DNA from: Fasciolopsis buskii
Lineage: Eukaryota > Platyhelminthes > Trematoda > Plagiorchiida > Fasciolidae
Assembly: GCA_008360955.1 (NCBI GenBank)
Contig: LUCM01004138.1
Span: 62,001-126,000 of the forward strand
Length of the DNA: 64,000 nucleotides
Reading direction: 5' to 3'
Of this stretch, positions 46,600 through 60,200 are shown piece by piece. The notes under the pieces were generated by a model. It had not been told where the DNA came from. It saw only the letters and a list, made by a program, of their open reading frames with translations, and did no database searches. How positions within the stretch are numbered: position 1 is the stretch's first letter; every line of letters starts with the position of its first letter. The position numbers and the translations under genes are program-made.

Positions 46600-47800
46600 A
46601 ATGTGACCTCCTCCCCAACACCTCCGCTAGGTGTGATTAGGCTCCCGGGAAACCTGAATCTATTGACTACCTGTAACCGATCACCACAACGGATGAGTGC
46701 AGGTACAAGCTCCTACTAGTCTTGAAGAAGTACCTTAAATTTTGAAGGTCCGAAGCACATCTTACCCAGATCCCTCAGTCGCCACGCAGTCTAATGCGCG
46801 TTGAATTGTCTGTGTATTGTTACTCAACAAAACGATGTCATGAGCATACTCTAAATCAAAACATTTTGCCTGGGAGGAGTTCAAATCTACCGTCTAAAAA
46901 TCAGATAATGTCTTCTGTAGAACATCCTCCATGGCAAAGTTGAAAAGAAATGGGTATATAGGGCAGTCTTGCCGTATTTCACCGGAGATGACGAAGGGTG
47001 GTGAAAGCTACCCATAACTCTGATCCCTCCTGAGTTATGACAGTACAGCTCTTTGAGAACCGAACCGTAGTTTTCAGATACTCCATTTCTCAACAAACAT
47101 TGCCATGGTGCAAACCTATCAAGACAGTCAAAGGCTGTACGAATGTCCACGATGACCGTTAGCTTTTGGAAGGTAAAGTATTGCACTAACACCTGCGGGA
47201 GGGCGAAGATTTAATCGACGAACCGACGACTGGCTCAAAACCCGGTTCTTTACTCACGAGTTTGCCCTTCACGAGAGTTGTACAATCTGTGAAGAATGAC
47301 GGACGAAAGCAGCATGGACGCTGTTGGGATAAAACTACTACCTTTATGGATAGCGCGGCCACTGCGCAAGCCTTATTTAAAGATGGCGACGACGGTCAAC
47401 TACCTCCACAAGGAAAGGATCTTCGAAAACAAAACTTGAGTTTTTCTGACCAGTCCATTTTCCATCATTAAACAGAGTTGGGGAAAGATCATGGAAGCTC
47501 GGGGCTGTATGACACCTCAAGGCTCGGGTTTCCCTGAGGATCTGCGTTTCATTTGATGGATTTGTTGTGACAGATCACCGGCGGCTTGCCGGAATAGCTG
47601 CGGGAGTAGATACGCCGAGGAAAAGCTAAATTGTGTCTGAAAGTGCTCCGCTCAGTGTATAGGACGTCGCTGCAGGTTCTGGATACGTAAACCGTCAACT
47701 TCACAGAGGATGTCGCTCAAACCTAGCACCTTCTTATCGGTAGCTCGGATGAGGTGAAAAAGTTTGCGGGAATTCCCCATGGTGGGGACATGTTTCTCCC
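46600..47800 (-). pseudogene. LINE B reverse transcriptase remnant
   Basis: Reverse transcriptase palm and fingers. A 101-codon uninterrupted piece (46887-47192) holds motif A as VIVDIRTAFDCLDR followed by LLRNGVSENYGSVLKELY, the expected spacing. Motif C reads EYAHD at 46837-46852 in place of EYADD, which would abolish metal binding. Motif B (SGVRQGC) is eroded to SSPVKYGKT. Frame changes occur near 46900 and 47200. Confidence 0.85.
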
Positions 47801-47942
47801 TGAAGCACGTCGAGACCACCAGATCTCGCAATCCCTACGCAAGCTTGCACTGATTTTACGTCTCCTTAAGAACCGTGCTTCATTATACTAGTTATCAGCC
47901 GCACTGGCTTGCGTCAAGAAGGCACAGAAACTAAGCAGAAAT

Positions 47943-48760
47943 CTAGGATGTCACAACACGATAGGTCAGACCACATTTTATCAAAACAGCAGAATGCAAG
48001 GCATTCCTGATAAGCGACCAATGCTCATTAATGTTTTGAGGAGGGGGCAATCCTAACTTTTCAGCCAGCACACTTCGAAACATTGGTAGACTACTCGGAT
48101 CAGATAGCCTGTCGCAATCCAACCGACCCTGGACTACGCGTTTTGAGCGCCCAATAAAGCACACGGACAGCTTAGTGCAGGATAACGCATGGTCGGAATC
48201 GAGAAGAGTGCCCCAGTACAACCCACAGTCTTGCAGACAGCTTGCCTATTTCGAGCTAACAACGATGTAGTCGGTTTGGGTCCACCGAGAGCTCGAAGAG
48301 GACAAACGCCAGGTGGCATACCGGCCAATACAAAGTCTGAAGCCCGCACTAGCGAGAAACGTTCCCCGTTTTCAGAAAGAGACCAAGGGGGCCTCCGAGA
48401 TGAGCCTCAATCGTCGTTAGTCGACGTGCTCCAACACCTCTATTGATCTATACACCGCAGTTTTGCCTATTCAAGTTGGCTAGTTTGAAGGGGCATCGAG
48501 ATCAAAGTGTACCAGCCGACTGGAACGGCTTCTGTGAGGTTTGCATGCTATCTTGTGGAGTAACCGAGAAAAGGAACAAGATTTATTTCAACGCTATTAC
48601 CACTAGAATAACCGACTGCAGAACCCGACGGATGTGAGAAATTCCTGTGGGAGAGGAAGTCAGGCGAGCCAATGTAAGATCAGTCGGTTGAGTACGGTGG
48701 AAGGTTGCTATCTTGAATACGTGGAGAGTGAGAATCATTCGCACAAAGATCAATCGTATT
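47943..48760 (-). pseudogene. LINE B endonuclease and linker remnant
   Basis: The 92-codon open piece 47943-48221 covers YWGTLLDSDHAL, the end of the endonuclease with intact SDH, and the linker SVCFIGRSKRVVQGRLDCD. Upstream, in other frames, come WTQTDYIVVS and a stop, ENGER and HLGGPLGLF. The N-terminal third is poorly preserved, so the upper boundary is approximate. Confidence 0.75.
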
Positions 48761-48764
48761 CATA

Positions 48765-51700
48765 TTTTTATGCATTGTGGCTGTTGTACTGCTAGGTCAC
48801 CCAATCTCGAGTAGGCCTATTCATTCGCAGATGCTTCTCTATCCTTCGTGCAATCAAACGCTTTCTGCAAGGCAACAAAATCATCTCAGAAGTGCCGGTT
48901 TCTGGTTGATCAATTCATATGACTCTTCTGGAAAACCTCGTTGAGTCGAGGGGAAATGTCAAGCGGCTTTGGCCTAATTTGGATGGCGGACAATACTCGG
49001 CATGTTACATGCCCCCAGCAGGCTGTTGTGGTATATTTTAGAGAAATCGTTTGCCAGGTGAAAAAAACAGCAAGCGTTTGACGATGCTGCTGTTTTTCCG
49101 TGGCTCCTTATGCGGTACTGTGAGGCCTAACTTACTCACGGCTCACCAATTAGAAGGTGGCGCTTACCTTATCCGCAACCCAGGAACGCACCCAGTAGCA
49201 TATAGATCTTCCAAGAGAAATAATATAATTAAAAATTCAATAAAAATGACTTCAAACGCGACATTCACTTCCATTTCGATCTTCAAGTTGTTCTTCCAGT
49301 AAAGCATAAGTTAGTGCCAGCTGTTTCCAAGGACGAATGTTCTCCTTTTAGTGCAAGCTAGAGCCTAAATGAAGACACGAGAAGAAGCAAGTAATCCACC
49401 ACTTGGAACCTTTGGGAACCTTGGTATGATGTCAATCAGTTTAGCGTTTGTATAATCGTAGGTGACGTGTCAATTGTTGGTGTCACAATTTTATCACCAG
49501 TTCTTACTCTGGAATAACTGATGCATATTTCTATCTCAGAATGTTTCGAAACTTCTGGATTCATTTAAATCACACAGTAAAATCCCCGATGAGCAAAAGT
49601 CCACCTGCGCGTTCACTAGTTCGTTTTGCCACACCTTATGAAGGTGAATGCAAATTCTAAAATGAAATTTTTCTAATTGTTTTGCTGTTCGAATATGACA
49701 ACTCAGTGAGAGTTTGCTTTGTGACGGGGACACATTAAAAACGACGCTTTCTCATACTTCGTGGACAAACATGCCACATTCCAAAATACCTTGCAGCGGG
49801 CCTGACAAATTTGGATTTGCTTCATCACTAATGCTTCTAAGTACAACCCAAAAATATGTATTTTTACAATACAGTTTATCCGGACGTTTGGGTAATAAAT
49901 TCTTATATTAGAGTTTATTAAACGATGGGACATTTGAAAATCCATTGACCAGGATATGAAGGAGAAAATTAATGGCTGCTTCCGGTTTCGAAATTCAGCA
50001 AGATCACGTGCCAGTGATATGCTTTAACAACCAGTACGTTGGAACCATTTAGGCAATGGCATTCGTAATGCAATGGACGGGTGTAATTATAAGTCACGGT
50101 AAACTTAACGGTCGATTCGAGCGGGCTGCTTTAAAGCGTTGTAATTCAGAGCTGAGTAAATTTGTCCACTGGAAACATCTGAGCACATTCAGCTGTTGAA
50201 CACTCAGTGATTGCTAAATTTTTCCCAAGGAAGACATGAACAAATGACGCCTAATGTCTTGTGATTGATTTTCGAGCATGTGCTTTTTTCGATTTGGACA
50301 AAAATGTGTACAGTAGATCCGCATTAGCATTAATGGTAAAAAACGGAGTTTCGCCACTAGAACAGTGTCTGCAACTTTAATTCGTTTGTGGATTCCCCTT
50401 GGGTAACACATGCAAATGCTGATCGCAAGAGGTAATTGTTGCATGGTAAATGCATGTAACCTGTTCCACATTAATGCCTTGCTGTGAAGTTATCGTTATC
50501 TAAATTAATGACTAAACCACCTAATAACTGACTGGTACAACCAGCATAACTGCATGATAAATTTGTGTAGTACGTTTTGGATAGATCTGTTGGCTTACTT
50601 AAAATAATAAAGGCCATGTAATTAGTAAAAATGTAGCAAAGCAAATTGAAAGCAAGTGGTTGCCTCTTTTAGTCCCGGAAATTTGACGATAAATCTCAGT
50701 TTCTAAAAAGACTAAACCCAGGAGATTGCAAAGAATGAAAGCTATCCTCGCGTCTTAGTCTTCATGTACCTTTTACTTGGTTTTTATTTGTCATCGGTAA
50801 AAAATATATTTTCAGCTATTTGGCGAAGGCCGCTTAAATTCTGGCTTCGGGATAGGGGCTAAAATAGGTAGGAGCCGGGCACACAACCCAAACTTCCAAA
50901 CACCCCGGGGGTACAACTTCATAACTATCATCTAATCAATCACCAAAATTTTGCCTGAATAACCAAATATCTGTAGGAAATATGAATTTTTCGGTTGTTC
51001 AATTCGAGGCGCTCACTAAAGTCGCATGACGTTTATTGCTTCTTCTTGGATAGAATTCAAAGTAAAACTTGCTGAGTTTCATTTTGATAAGCATTGACTT
51101 CTCCGAACATTCGAGCTTTGATAATGGCCCAAATAAATTTCACGCTCATGACACCCCAGACGAAAAATACTCTAATTAGTTGATAATGCTTTTTGTGCGG
51201 TTATAAATGGTATCTACTGCGTCTCAAATATGAAGGAGACAGAAATGATATACGTGAGTTCTCAACCGGATGGCTACTTACTCTGGCATCTTTCCACGTT
51301 CAGTCTATCCACTGTGTTGCTTTCTTACTGATTGTGATTTGTTTGTGCACCTCAACATTTCACTCTCAGATGATTGCATTTTTGAGCTGAAGTGCGTACC
51401 CTGTGACTACCAGCGAGTTACTAATTAACAATCGTATTCCGACATTTGTGACAAGCTTTTCGGACCTCTATCGCTACTTATTGGTACCAAAATTCATAAG
51501 GAGCAATTTGTTATCTGCTGTCCTTATAATATAATTTTCTAAGTAGTCTTATTAAGTCAGTCAGCTTTCTGGCACGATTGCGAGATCGGTGGTATTTTTG
51601 ATAAGATCAAATGTTCGTGCAATAATTAAAAAGGCCAGACGACTTTCTTGATTGTTTTAGAGAGATCCCATTTTGGCACGACCGAAAACAGTGGTTTGGA

Positions 51701-54700
51701 CTCCATCTGATGTGTGGTTGCTTTTGCCAGTGAGGAGTAAACCAAAAAATGCGCGAAGCAATAATGGGCTGCTGGGAATTTGATAGGCCTGTTGCTATCA
51801 GTCATTAACAATTAACCATTCTAGTGATACAGGAATACAAATGCATCCTAAATGCGTGGTTCCGGAAACTCTTCGTCAACTGCTTTGTAACGTTTTATGC
51901 AACTTGAGGATCCAAGATCCGCCACTGTTTAAGGAGAATTGTGCCGTATCAGAAATTATGCTGAGACACAAATCCGAACATAACACCAAAGATAACACCA
52001 GTGACGCTTTTAGGAATGTGAAGTGTTTTGTTCACCCCAAACCTTTTGTATCAGTGCCTCTGTTGTTGCTAACGCAAATCTTATCATCATCTTTTTCAGT
52101 GTGAAGGCATGTCAAGTAGCCATTTTTTACATTCAGAGGCACGTTAGCTTCCGTGATGCCTAGAATATCAGTTGTCTATATCCCGATTTCGAAGATGCGG
52201 AAAAAGAAATGCGTTTTTAAAAAACCTCATGAAAGCTTTCTTTGGCGCTTGCACAATAACAGTAGAAAAAGGACGTTTTCCACGGTGAGAAATAGAGGAA
52301 CCTGCTCGATGCACCACCTGTCGATGAGAAAGCAAAAATTTACTGCGCGGAACATTTTCCATAGATCCGGAAATGCGATTGACATCTCCAAATGGTTCTT
52401 TGTACCGCTTTACTAACAAATGCAATTACTCTTTACTCTGTACAAATTACTTTCAGTAATCTATGGATAGTTTGGAACGCGTGAATGGTTACATCTTCAT
52501 TATTCTTAATATGTGCAGTGAGAAGTTGCTTAAAGCTTGACGAGAAATAACAGTTTGGACAGTAGAGTAGATGTAATTCATCTACTGACATCTGCACCAA
52601 ATTGAATTGTCCAATTTTCGTGTGTATATGTAAGTGACGCGTTATTCAACTCAGTTTGACAGAATGTGCAGACAACAAATTAATTACACCAATTACAAAC
52701 AAATTTGATAGGCATTTGAAGCCCGCAACTTTAATTGTTTTGCTCGTTTCCAGATTACCAAACCGTCGGCCCAGTTTCGGTCTCTTTGGCGGCATGACTT
52801 GAAATACGATGTTCATTCACTTTTCCCACCTCGCATTTTGATACTGGATACCTAAAAATCGTGTGGCTGTAAAATGTGTTCTAATGATCGATTTTTGTGA
52901 CAGGAAAAGAAGCTGACATTTGATAAGCCGAATCGAGATAGAGGAGAATTTAGGGAACAAAATTAATTAAGAAAACATTCAATCAGACTTTGAGAAACAA
53001 CATCCTGGATCATCTCTTAGCAAAATGTACTCATTAGAACCATTTTAAAGAACTGAAAACAGATCTTTTTAAGACATTTCGCAGCCGAAAATAATCTCAA
53101 CAAAAGCGAAAGTTCAGTATCAATAAGTACTTCTTGATTTGCCTGCGGACTTTTTTGATCACTATTAGCAACTTGATGCCCATAACATAAAAGTTGCTTG
53201 AAATATAAAATGTCCGGTTTCAATTCCATTTTTCGTTTGGAGACATTGGCTGGATTTTCCGATGCACATGAAATGATGCTAGCTGCCACTTGTTATTACA
53301 TAAAAACTCGTCCCTGCCCTTGTACTCCGTTTGTCATCCATATCTGTGGATCTTACTACATTCAAAAAACAAAGTCATTCATTTGATTCTTTCTGGTTCT
53401 ATTATTTGGCTGATCATAAAACTGCCTACGAATATACAAACTCCCATGGCGGTACTGTCTCCAAGTCTGCAGCCAATATGTGCGTTCTGAGGAACTTCCT
53501 ATTCGAACTAGTACAGAAGAGCGAAATCGCGAGGAGTAATTTAAGTTTAACAATTTGACTGGTAAAAAGTTGCCTGTTAATTAAGAATAATGAAAAAGGG
53601 GCTAAAGAGCAAACTGCGTTGTAGTTTGTCGTTTGACAAGGCAACAAATAGTTTTGACGGGGGCATATCAATTACATCAATAAAGCTAAGTTCTTCAAAG
53701 TCCAGGTAAATCATATAATCGGACAACATGGACGTTAGAAAATGCTTGTGGTTAACCGTGGCAACATAAATGACCTCATCAACACTTTTTTGAAAACAAA
53801 AATGAAATCTGACGCCCAACTGCCACCGTCATGTTACTACCTTGTTCTAAGAACTATCCTTCTTGCTGTCCTTGTTTGTGTACAAATCTGCAGTTGTTTG
53901 CAAACTAAGTCTAACATATTGATTGTAAGCTTTGTGTAGCGTTCCCACGCATATAAGCAGTTTTTGTTTGCATGCGACCGTCTTGTACAAACTGGAAAGG
54001 TCAAATACATGCTAATCATTAAGTGTACAAAAAAAAACACTCGTTTCCATGTCACAACGGGAGATGATGAAAATGCTCATTCTTGTTTATCGATAAAACT
54101 TATTGGTGTATAGCGTATATGTTGGTTTACAGTTAAACCTCGATAAGTCAAGTATTGTTAAGAAATGTACATGACTTTTGCTTTATTGTGACAGAAATGC
54201 TGTTCATCAAAGTACATCCGGCTAATTTTAGGCATTCAACGAAGGCTTTATGCTTTCGCATTTTTCACAGTGTATGAGTTTTCTACCCTTCATGAATTCA
54301 ATTATGGAATCTCATTTAGGATTCCCGTTAGATATTTTATTCACTGCAGGTTCCAAAGTTGTGTGAATGGATGAAATGAACGCATTTGTATCTGTTCCCA
54401 AAGAGTAAAAGCCTTCATTTTCTTGGAGAAGATTACATTTCTTGATAAGTTTTGAATTTTGTGCGACTTGGTTCTTCAGTCTTTCTCTAATCAGAGCGTG
54501 GATTTCTTGTTCTTATCTAAAATGTATAGTATACTGAGTAGGATTAAGAAATAAGAAGTAGAGCAAATCATCTTGTAACCACTTTCACGTTGATTGCCCT
54601 TATAATAAACTCGAAATTATTTAGAGTGCTTCATTGTTTGTGTTTCCCACACAGCCGAACGGATTTGCCGAAGTTTGAATACTTTTCGTTTTCACCCTAT

Positions 54701-57190
54701 CACGGATCCAGGTTAGTTGCAGGCAAACCTTGCGCTATCAAGCTGCTATGCTTTGATTTTTAAAGTCGTTTTCCATAAAAAATCATCACGAAAATGAATG
54801 TAACTTGTTCGATCTCCCAAACCGGGTGTATTCATGCCGGCTGCCTATTTTATTGTCTACATATGCAAGGACGTATGGGAGGGCACTTTTTTAGTTTTTG
54901 CTGCAGATCGACCCACCCAAACACTCTTGAAGTATTTTTATTACCACAATACTTTCACTTGTACTATTTCTTGCATTCAAAGGACCATTTTAGAACCTCC
55001 TCATATACCCCTCCCTACCAAGGATAATACTCTTAATCGATTTATGTATTTAGCTTTCTTGTGCCGTTTGCGGCAACGAAGGTGTTTATGGGACTAAAAA
55101 TTTGTTATGCAAGCAAGACTAGTTGGTGTAACTCAATAAATTACACTGAAATCTACCACATTATGCGGCTAGGTTAATAAACATCCTAGCATTTGATAAC
55201 TAAATGTTGAATTTTTCTATCCGCCCGAAATAAAATTTTCCTGATTTTCGTTGCTGTCCTTCGGAACAGCTTCCTTCACAGACCATGCAGAGCCCCGAAT
55301 CTTCTATATCTCCACTGTCACGATGATGATTTATAGTGGCACGGTTTCTTTGACCTCCTTTTGCGCTACTTCTAGGGTCAAGAAACAGTGTGCAGAGGCG
55401 TTGGAATGTTATATTCAAATAGACAATAATACATTACATTTGCTTTCTTTCACGGTTTCGTTTGTCATTCTACACAGTTGCATTGCACATATTTGTTGGA
55501 TCGATTGGAATGTTGATTGTGAGCGTGTAGTCCAAAGAACCGAACTAAATTTCTCCGGATTTCATTTAATTCTCACTATGTTTATTTCTCTCATCGTGAA
55601 CCAATTGCCTATAGTCCAGCCTGTCAACCCAACATGATTAATTCTGTTGAATGATTCTTGCTCCTTCATTCCGTAATACTGTTTTTTCTTCACGTTACTG
55701 TCTCATACAGGATATGCAAATCCAGTATCTCCAGTTCATGGCGTGATTGGATGCTGTTGTCTTGTGTTCTTGTCGCAAAGTCAACCAGACATTTTCTTTG
55801 AATTTCATGGCACTGTCAGCGAGTGGAAGAGTCATCTTTTTGCTCAAATATAATGTCTTATCACAAATGGCATCAGTCAGTGACAGAAATCCGTAGTTGA
55901 TTTTCGACCCAATTTTGGACCCAATAATTCACTCAGCTTTGCAACTAGCACTGTTAATTTTCAAAGACATGACCAAAATTTCGTGCTCATTAATTCCCAG
56001 TAGCCGGCTGGCGCTGTGCTGACCCCGGACCGAACACCACATTTCAATAGAAAGGACTGGAGCACGCGATATTTAAAGGTTAGCAAGTAGATTAAATAAG
56101 CAAAATATTAAGTACGAAAAGTTTGGTTAATTTCATCATTAACGTGCTTTCGAGACGGAATACCCATTATGTCTGACCAAAGTGATTCTATATCCCTATT
56201 AATGAAAGCTTAATGCAGCTCATCAAGGTAACTGCAGTCCAATGGGCTAAGCCTAACTGATAGAAACAGGATGAATTTCTCCTTCTTCTTCGGTGATTCA
56301 CTTAACACACTGATCAGAGCAACTAAATTGCTGGCTTGTTTTTCGGTTTTGTGAGGTTGTCCTGAATTTACTGCGTCCAAAAATAGGCGGCAAAGACATC
56401 CGAAGACATTTGATGCAGTGTGATTTCGCCGCTCGGATTCTAGTTGACAAAACAATGTACGTGAAATATTCAGGTAATGTTACTGGAATTCTAACGACGT
56501 TTTTAATTTTGGATTACAAAATTTGCCTTTTTTGAAAGATCATGCTTCAACTTGCATAACCTCCATTCCATTTCAGGTTTCTGCAAAATATCCAGTATCC
56601 TTTTTTAATCGGAAAAGTTTAGCTTCTACGTGGGCTTTGTACTTTTGTTCAACATTTGTTTCTTGCAGAATAATAAAATTATTGTTGTTTTCAATCAATG
56701 ATATTTTCACATGCCAGATTCTTTTTTGGCGGTTCACTTTTTGAAAATTGCGATTTCGAACTTTTATTTCGAATAAGGGCAGTGAATGCACCTGAGACTT
56801 TCCGGGATTTTCTGCGGAGTACATTACATTGATCCGACTCTTGGGTGCACTTATCGAGTGAACGGGAAATGAGTATTGCCAATTCTGATTGCCGTTTAGT
56901 TAGATTTGTGCACTGGTCTTGTTATTCTGGTTGAATCACGGGTTCATTCTCTGATTGTATTAGAATCAAATTTGGAAATCTGCGGAAAGCAGTACCTGTA
57001 AATAAAGTGGCAACGGTATCAAGGATGGCACTAAGTGGATAATGTCCTCTTGTTAACCTGATCCTGATTAGACAAGGTTTATTAAGTTCAATCAGGAAAC
57101 TAACACTTGAATTGACTGATGTTTCTGTCGTTTTTCCCGGATTCGGTACAGAAGAATTTGTTCACGCGAGGAGAAAATGGTTGCGTAATG
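48765..57190. other. No firm gene
   Basis: More than 8 kb with only short ORFs. The part 48770-49030 is moderately GC-rich and may be more of LINE B or another retroelement, but I cannot align it. A possible minus-strand exon is at 55200-55371. Overlapping ORFs on both strands at 53017-54055 have no motif. Confidence 0.4.
55200..55371 (-). other. Possible exon, polar peptide
   Basis: On the minus strand an acceptor-like TTTCTTGACCCTAG precedes an open frame. It includes AKGGQRNRATINHHRDSGDI, EDSGLCMVCEGSCSEGQQ and RKSGKFYFG and stops at 55200. The sequence is protein-like and Cys-containing, but no donor, neighbouring exon or nearby poly(A) signal is clear. Its length is within chance and the function is unknown. 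Confidence 0.25.
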
Positions 57191-57195
57191 CTTCA

Positions 57196-57275
57196 GTGAG
57201 CATGAGTAGGAGTTAGACTCAGAATCGTTCGTCCTTGTTCGGGTTCGCGTCCCAGTTCGGGCGCATTGGATATGC
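57196..57275 (+). repeat. tRNA-like SINE head
   Basis: GTGAGCATGAGTAGGAG (A-box position), then TTAGACTCAGAATCG, which resembles an anticodon arm, and GGGTTCGCGTCCCAG as B box. The box spacing of about 30 bases is that of a tRNA. It cannot fold into a full tRNA as written, so a SINE or tRNA pseudogene is more likely than a working tRNA. Confidence 0.4.
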
Positions 57276-57279
57276 ACTG

Positions 57280-60200
57280 CTGATGATTGCTAACAAGGAT
57301 GAAACGGCTGTAAAGTGCTTCCATGATTTCTTTATCGTGAGTTGAGCGATGATATCACATGGTGAATTATTTCATGAAAACATTCAATCTCCTACTGCCA
57401 ACAAGTACATTAGTGAATTGTCACAATTCTCCCGGGGGTGGATGGTAATTGATCCATGACGAACATGCACGCAGCTGGTTTACTGAAGAGAGAGAGAGAA
57501 CAGATTAGATGCTGGAGTTCGACAGGATCATTATTCCACCCCAGGCCAATAGCTGCCGTTCATCGAACGTGCTTTCAAATCAATGTTACCGTGAATCACC
57601 CGACCGTTTCCATCTCTTACACAAGACGTTTTAATTGTAACTAAGTTAGTGGATCCTGTTCAATAGAAGAAAACCAAGCAGACTTAGCCGTCGGTTCCTG
57701 TTAGATTTCTAGGTAATACACGACTTACAGATTACCTGAGAAGCGACACTGTTAATAATGAAGCACTGCAAGTTGGCTGGTATCGAACAGTGTCATCGAT
57801 ACGTGTGGTGAACAGTAAAATCTAAAGTTTAGTTCACGAGAATCGTTTATTCTCAGTATGGGATAATTAAGCACCATTAAGCAGTTTTGCCAGCCACACA
57901 ATTTGACACTGCGTGGTTTCTATCATCGCCATTCGTCTTCCTTCTATTTGTTTCGTTAAGAAGCACTGAATGCAGTGATGTAAGGATTGCGTCACAAACC
58001 GACGTGCCGCTTGGTTCTTTTCTTACTGCGAATATCGTATTGTTGAACTCGGACATTTGCTGGTGAATGTTGATTCGTCAACATCGCCGCGACAGTCGAT
58101 CGCCTTCCTCAGCGCGCCGGTGCTAAAAGCAAATTGTGCTCCCCAAAATTACTTGTTTTTGAGTTCGCCCTGGGAGCGATTACAAACGTCGGTCGAGAAT
58201 TAGGCAGATTGCATCTGCGAACAATCTTGCAATGTTCACGTTGTAATAAAAAGTTCGTGGTTGTTCTTTCCATGAAAATGGAATCGTGCAAAAAATTTCG
58301 GTTTTCTAGTACTCAAACAAAACTTCAAAACACCCTCTGCTCCCTATTCGCAGTTCAATGAAAATAGAATCAGAAAGTATAAAAGCTATTACTTTTATCA
58401 GATTGTTCCATTCTCGGTGAACGTGTCACGAACCACTTCGCCCATTTTTGCCGAATTTTATATTAGTTCAAAGCACATAACGGGACAATAAATTCCACAA
58501 CTCTACTGACGTTGCTACGCGACGGTGTGACGAGAATGTAAGTAAAACATCAGCTTCAAAACCGACTCTAAGTGCCATCAGGGAAGTTTCAGGTTGCCCC
58601 TCTTTTAAAATCCTCGAGTAACACTTACACCTCTCTCCTTTTCTCTCTTTTTTACTGGAGACTGTTATTGGAACATTCCAACTGTCAACTAGTCTAAGCC
58701 ATGGACAAAATAAGAAGCGCCAAAAAATCCGTCTTCCCATTAAAAAAGGACCTATATCCGATTGTCGCTTAAAAAATATGCCAATCTAAGGCAGCTTCAG
58801 AATAACATTATTGGTATGCTGTGGCGTAAATTTCAGTCAACAAACTGGATTCATGTTACCTTTAGCTGTTAATGTTTCTGAACGAATGGTGGAAACGATG
58901 AGGTTTGTAGTGATTTACCAATATCCTTTATCTGCTTTTAAGATCATTCCGTTGTAATTTACAAATGGGATTGTTGTTGCCACTGTTGGAGTGCGTGGCT
59001 CTCTAACAAATTGTGTTGAATGCATAAACAATTCACGCCGAAGGTCATCACGAGACCTTTTGAAGTTGTCCACTTGTTCCAAGCTCCCTAGAAGAACGTT
59101 ACAATGAACCACACTTGAATACAGACAACGTTCAGCGATAGTTCAAAAAAGTTAGCACCCTTACTTTTGCCTTTTCACTGATGCTAATTACTCACCCACT
59201 TACTATGAAGCTTCGTTATCCTCCGGATAATGTGTCGTCTAAACGCCTCCCAGCCTCATTGAATTTCTGTCACTCAGCTGCTTTTAGAGACAATTAAAAA
59301 ACGGCGAAAACCCACTGACAGTTTTCCCATCAGTAGGAAACGATCGATTTTTAATTTCCTCTTCACGATCTTTCTTCTTGGACAGCGTGTTTGAAGGCTG
59401 GGAAGGGAAAGAATTTTTCCCTTAAATCAAAAATACATCCAAAACAATTGCTCCTATTATCATGCATTTTAGGGTTTGTTCATGCAGTGAAACTATGTAT
59501 TACGTGGCAGTTATGTCCCCACGAAATTCCAGTATGCAATATAAAAGAGACCGGCATGGAGATTTTCACTCACACATGATAACATCCACCATCATATAAA
59601 TGCGACCTACATTATCTTTCAGGTTGCCGTTTTAGTGCAGAATAAAATTGATCAGCTGATAGCTCATAAGAAAATCCCCAGACGACGGATTGCTTTGACT
59701 GAGTTGGATTCATGTTCACTCAAGTGTAAGTGTCCTGTAAAATCTCGGGTCAGTCAAGCGTGGGATCATAGGTTGAAGAAAACAAATTGTTCTTGCTAAA
59801 CTGGCACTGTTTTGTCAAGGACGCAATGAAAAATCAATAAGGAAGATAAGCTTATGAGGTTAGGATTAAGAGGTCGAGAGCTGCTCCCAAAGTTAAACAA
59901 ATATATGCCAGAAATTTGTTTGTCTCTTACGCCCATACAAGGACTGCTTGACGAGACATCTCCAACGTCTTGCATCAAATCGCTGAATGATGATGATAGA
60001 CGGGTAAAGGTAGGTAGCCAAGAAACTTATTTTAGGCCCTCGGAATGGAAATTTGGTGAAGTCAATGACTGATTAAGTGGTCTGTCTGGGACACGATGAT
60101 TGGCACTATGGCCATATATTTTCTTGTTTGCGTTGTTTGGCCAAGCACTTGATACTTATCGGTACATGTAATTTTTTATGGATCGGTTCTCCAGTTGGCA

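Larger units (their letters stand above)
46000..48760 (-). mobile_element. RTE-like LINE relic B (endonuclease-RT, decayed)
   Basis: Best preserved LINE of the three. From high to low coordinate: endonuclease with PRIQDS (about 48700); ARRLTTIEAHLGG (about 48400); ATWRLSSSSRWTQTDYIVVS (about 48257-48320); LDSDHAL (48184-48204), with an intact SDH. The linker SKRVVQGRLDCDRLSD and GLPPPQNINEHWSLI (48000-48130), then NSRKLFHLIRATDKKV (about 47740-47790), follow. RT: REGQTRE (about 47260), motif A VIVDIRTAFDCLDR (about 47115-47160), motif C EYAHDIVLLSNN (46815-46852). Tail: KVYSATVSSVLMYGCKTW, FDHRCLRNIIHVW (46380-46500), LRWLGHVLRM and, after a (GTT)4 run, CLKTLRYMVQ. The Asp of YADD is changed to His. 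Several frameshifts and stops (for instance after SSK near 48255) confirm it is inactive. Confidence 0.9.
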
